Assembly (NCBI GenBank): GCA_023415575.1
Contig: JAEZKF010000035.1
Location: forward strand, 1-60,319
Direction of reading: 5' to 3'
Origin: Bacillota bacterium
GTDB lineage: Bacteria; Bacillota; Clostridia; Oscillospirales; Ruminococcaceae
DNA: 60,319 nucleotides
Shown here piece by piece: positions 60,309-60,319 of the stretch. The notes below the pieces were generated by a model. That model was given only the letters and a program-made list of their open reading frames with translations. It did not search any database and was not told where the DNA came from. Within the stretch, counting starts at the first letter, position 1; every line of letters starts with the position of its first letter. The position numbers were made by a program, and so were the translations under genes.

Positions 60309-60319
60309 TGGTTTTTGCG

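Overview
The window reads as a chromosomal segment of a spore-forming Clostridia (Firmicutes), probably an Oscillospiraceae/Ruminococcaceae-like lineage. The support is the classic Firmicutes S10-spc-alpha order with map, a KOW-domain gene and infA inside it, a zinc-ribbon S14, two CotF-type coat proteins, an ECF transporter module, DUF4349 and DUF5711 genes, strong AAGGAGG ribosome sites with many GTG/TTG starts, and sigma-A-type promoters. Species cannot be read from the sequence alone.

Layout. Positions 1-310 hold the start of an insertion-sequence transposase (minus strand) behind a hairpin that covers its ribosome site, plus a gene fragment. A DUF4349 lipoprotein follows (minus, 355-1455). 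A 0.8 kb gap carries the S10 promoter and an attenuator-like hairpin. The ribosomal superoperon runs from rpsJ to rplQ (2293-17877), with secY, adk, map, a KOW gene, infA and rpoA; rpmD and rpmJ are present but very short. Two terminators close it.

From 18144 to 21585 lies a collapsed prophage: both terminase genes are frameshifted, and the portal 5' part is joined directly to the 3' end of a tail gene, so the head and tail genes between them are gone. An orphan chemoreceptor follows, then a D,D-carboxypeptidase, a HAD phosphatase, prmA and rsmE.

From 28183 to 39242 is a type IV pilus locus: pilC, pilM, pilN, pilO, a large PilX-like protein, two prepilins, a stand-alone sigma-70 factor, prepilin peptidase (opposite strand), then pilB and pilT from their own promoter. 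A catabolite-control-like palindrome sits just downstream of the first promoter. The sigma factor as the last gene of the pilin operon is the most unusual arrangement in the window.

Next come a dienelactone-hydrolase-like gene, a decayed AraC-GyrI regulator, two CotF genes, trpS, a PLP aminotransferase, an unidentified lipoprotein and a tRNA-Val(CAC). Positions 45927-48877 hold ruvC, a CPBP membrane protease and ruvAB. glmM and a methyltransferase precede ecfA1-ecfA2-ecfT-truA, which in many relatives directly follow rplQ but here lie about 33.5 kb away. The window ends with a DUF5711 protein, a CvpA-like protein, pgsA, a ClpE-like ATPase and a tRNA cluster (Val-TAC, Asp-GTC, Phe-GAA).
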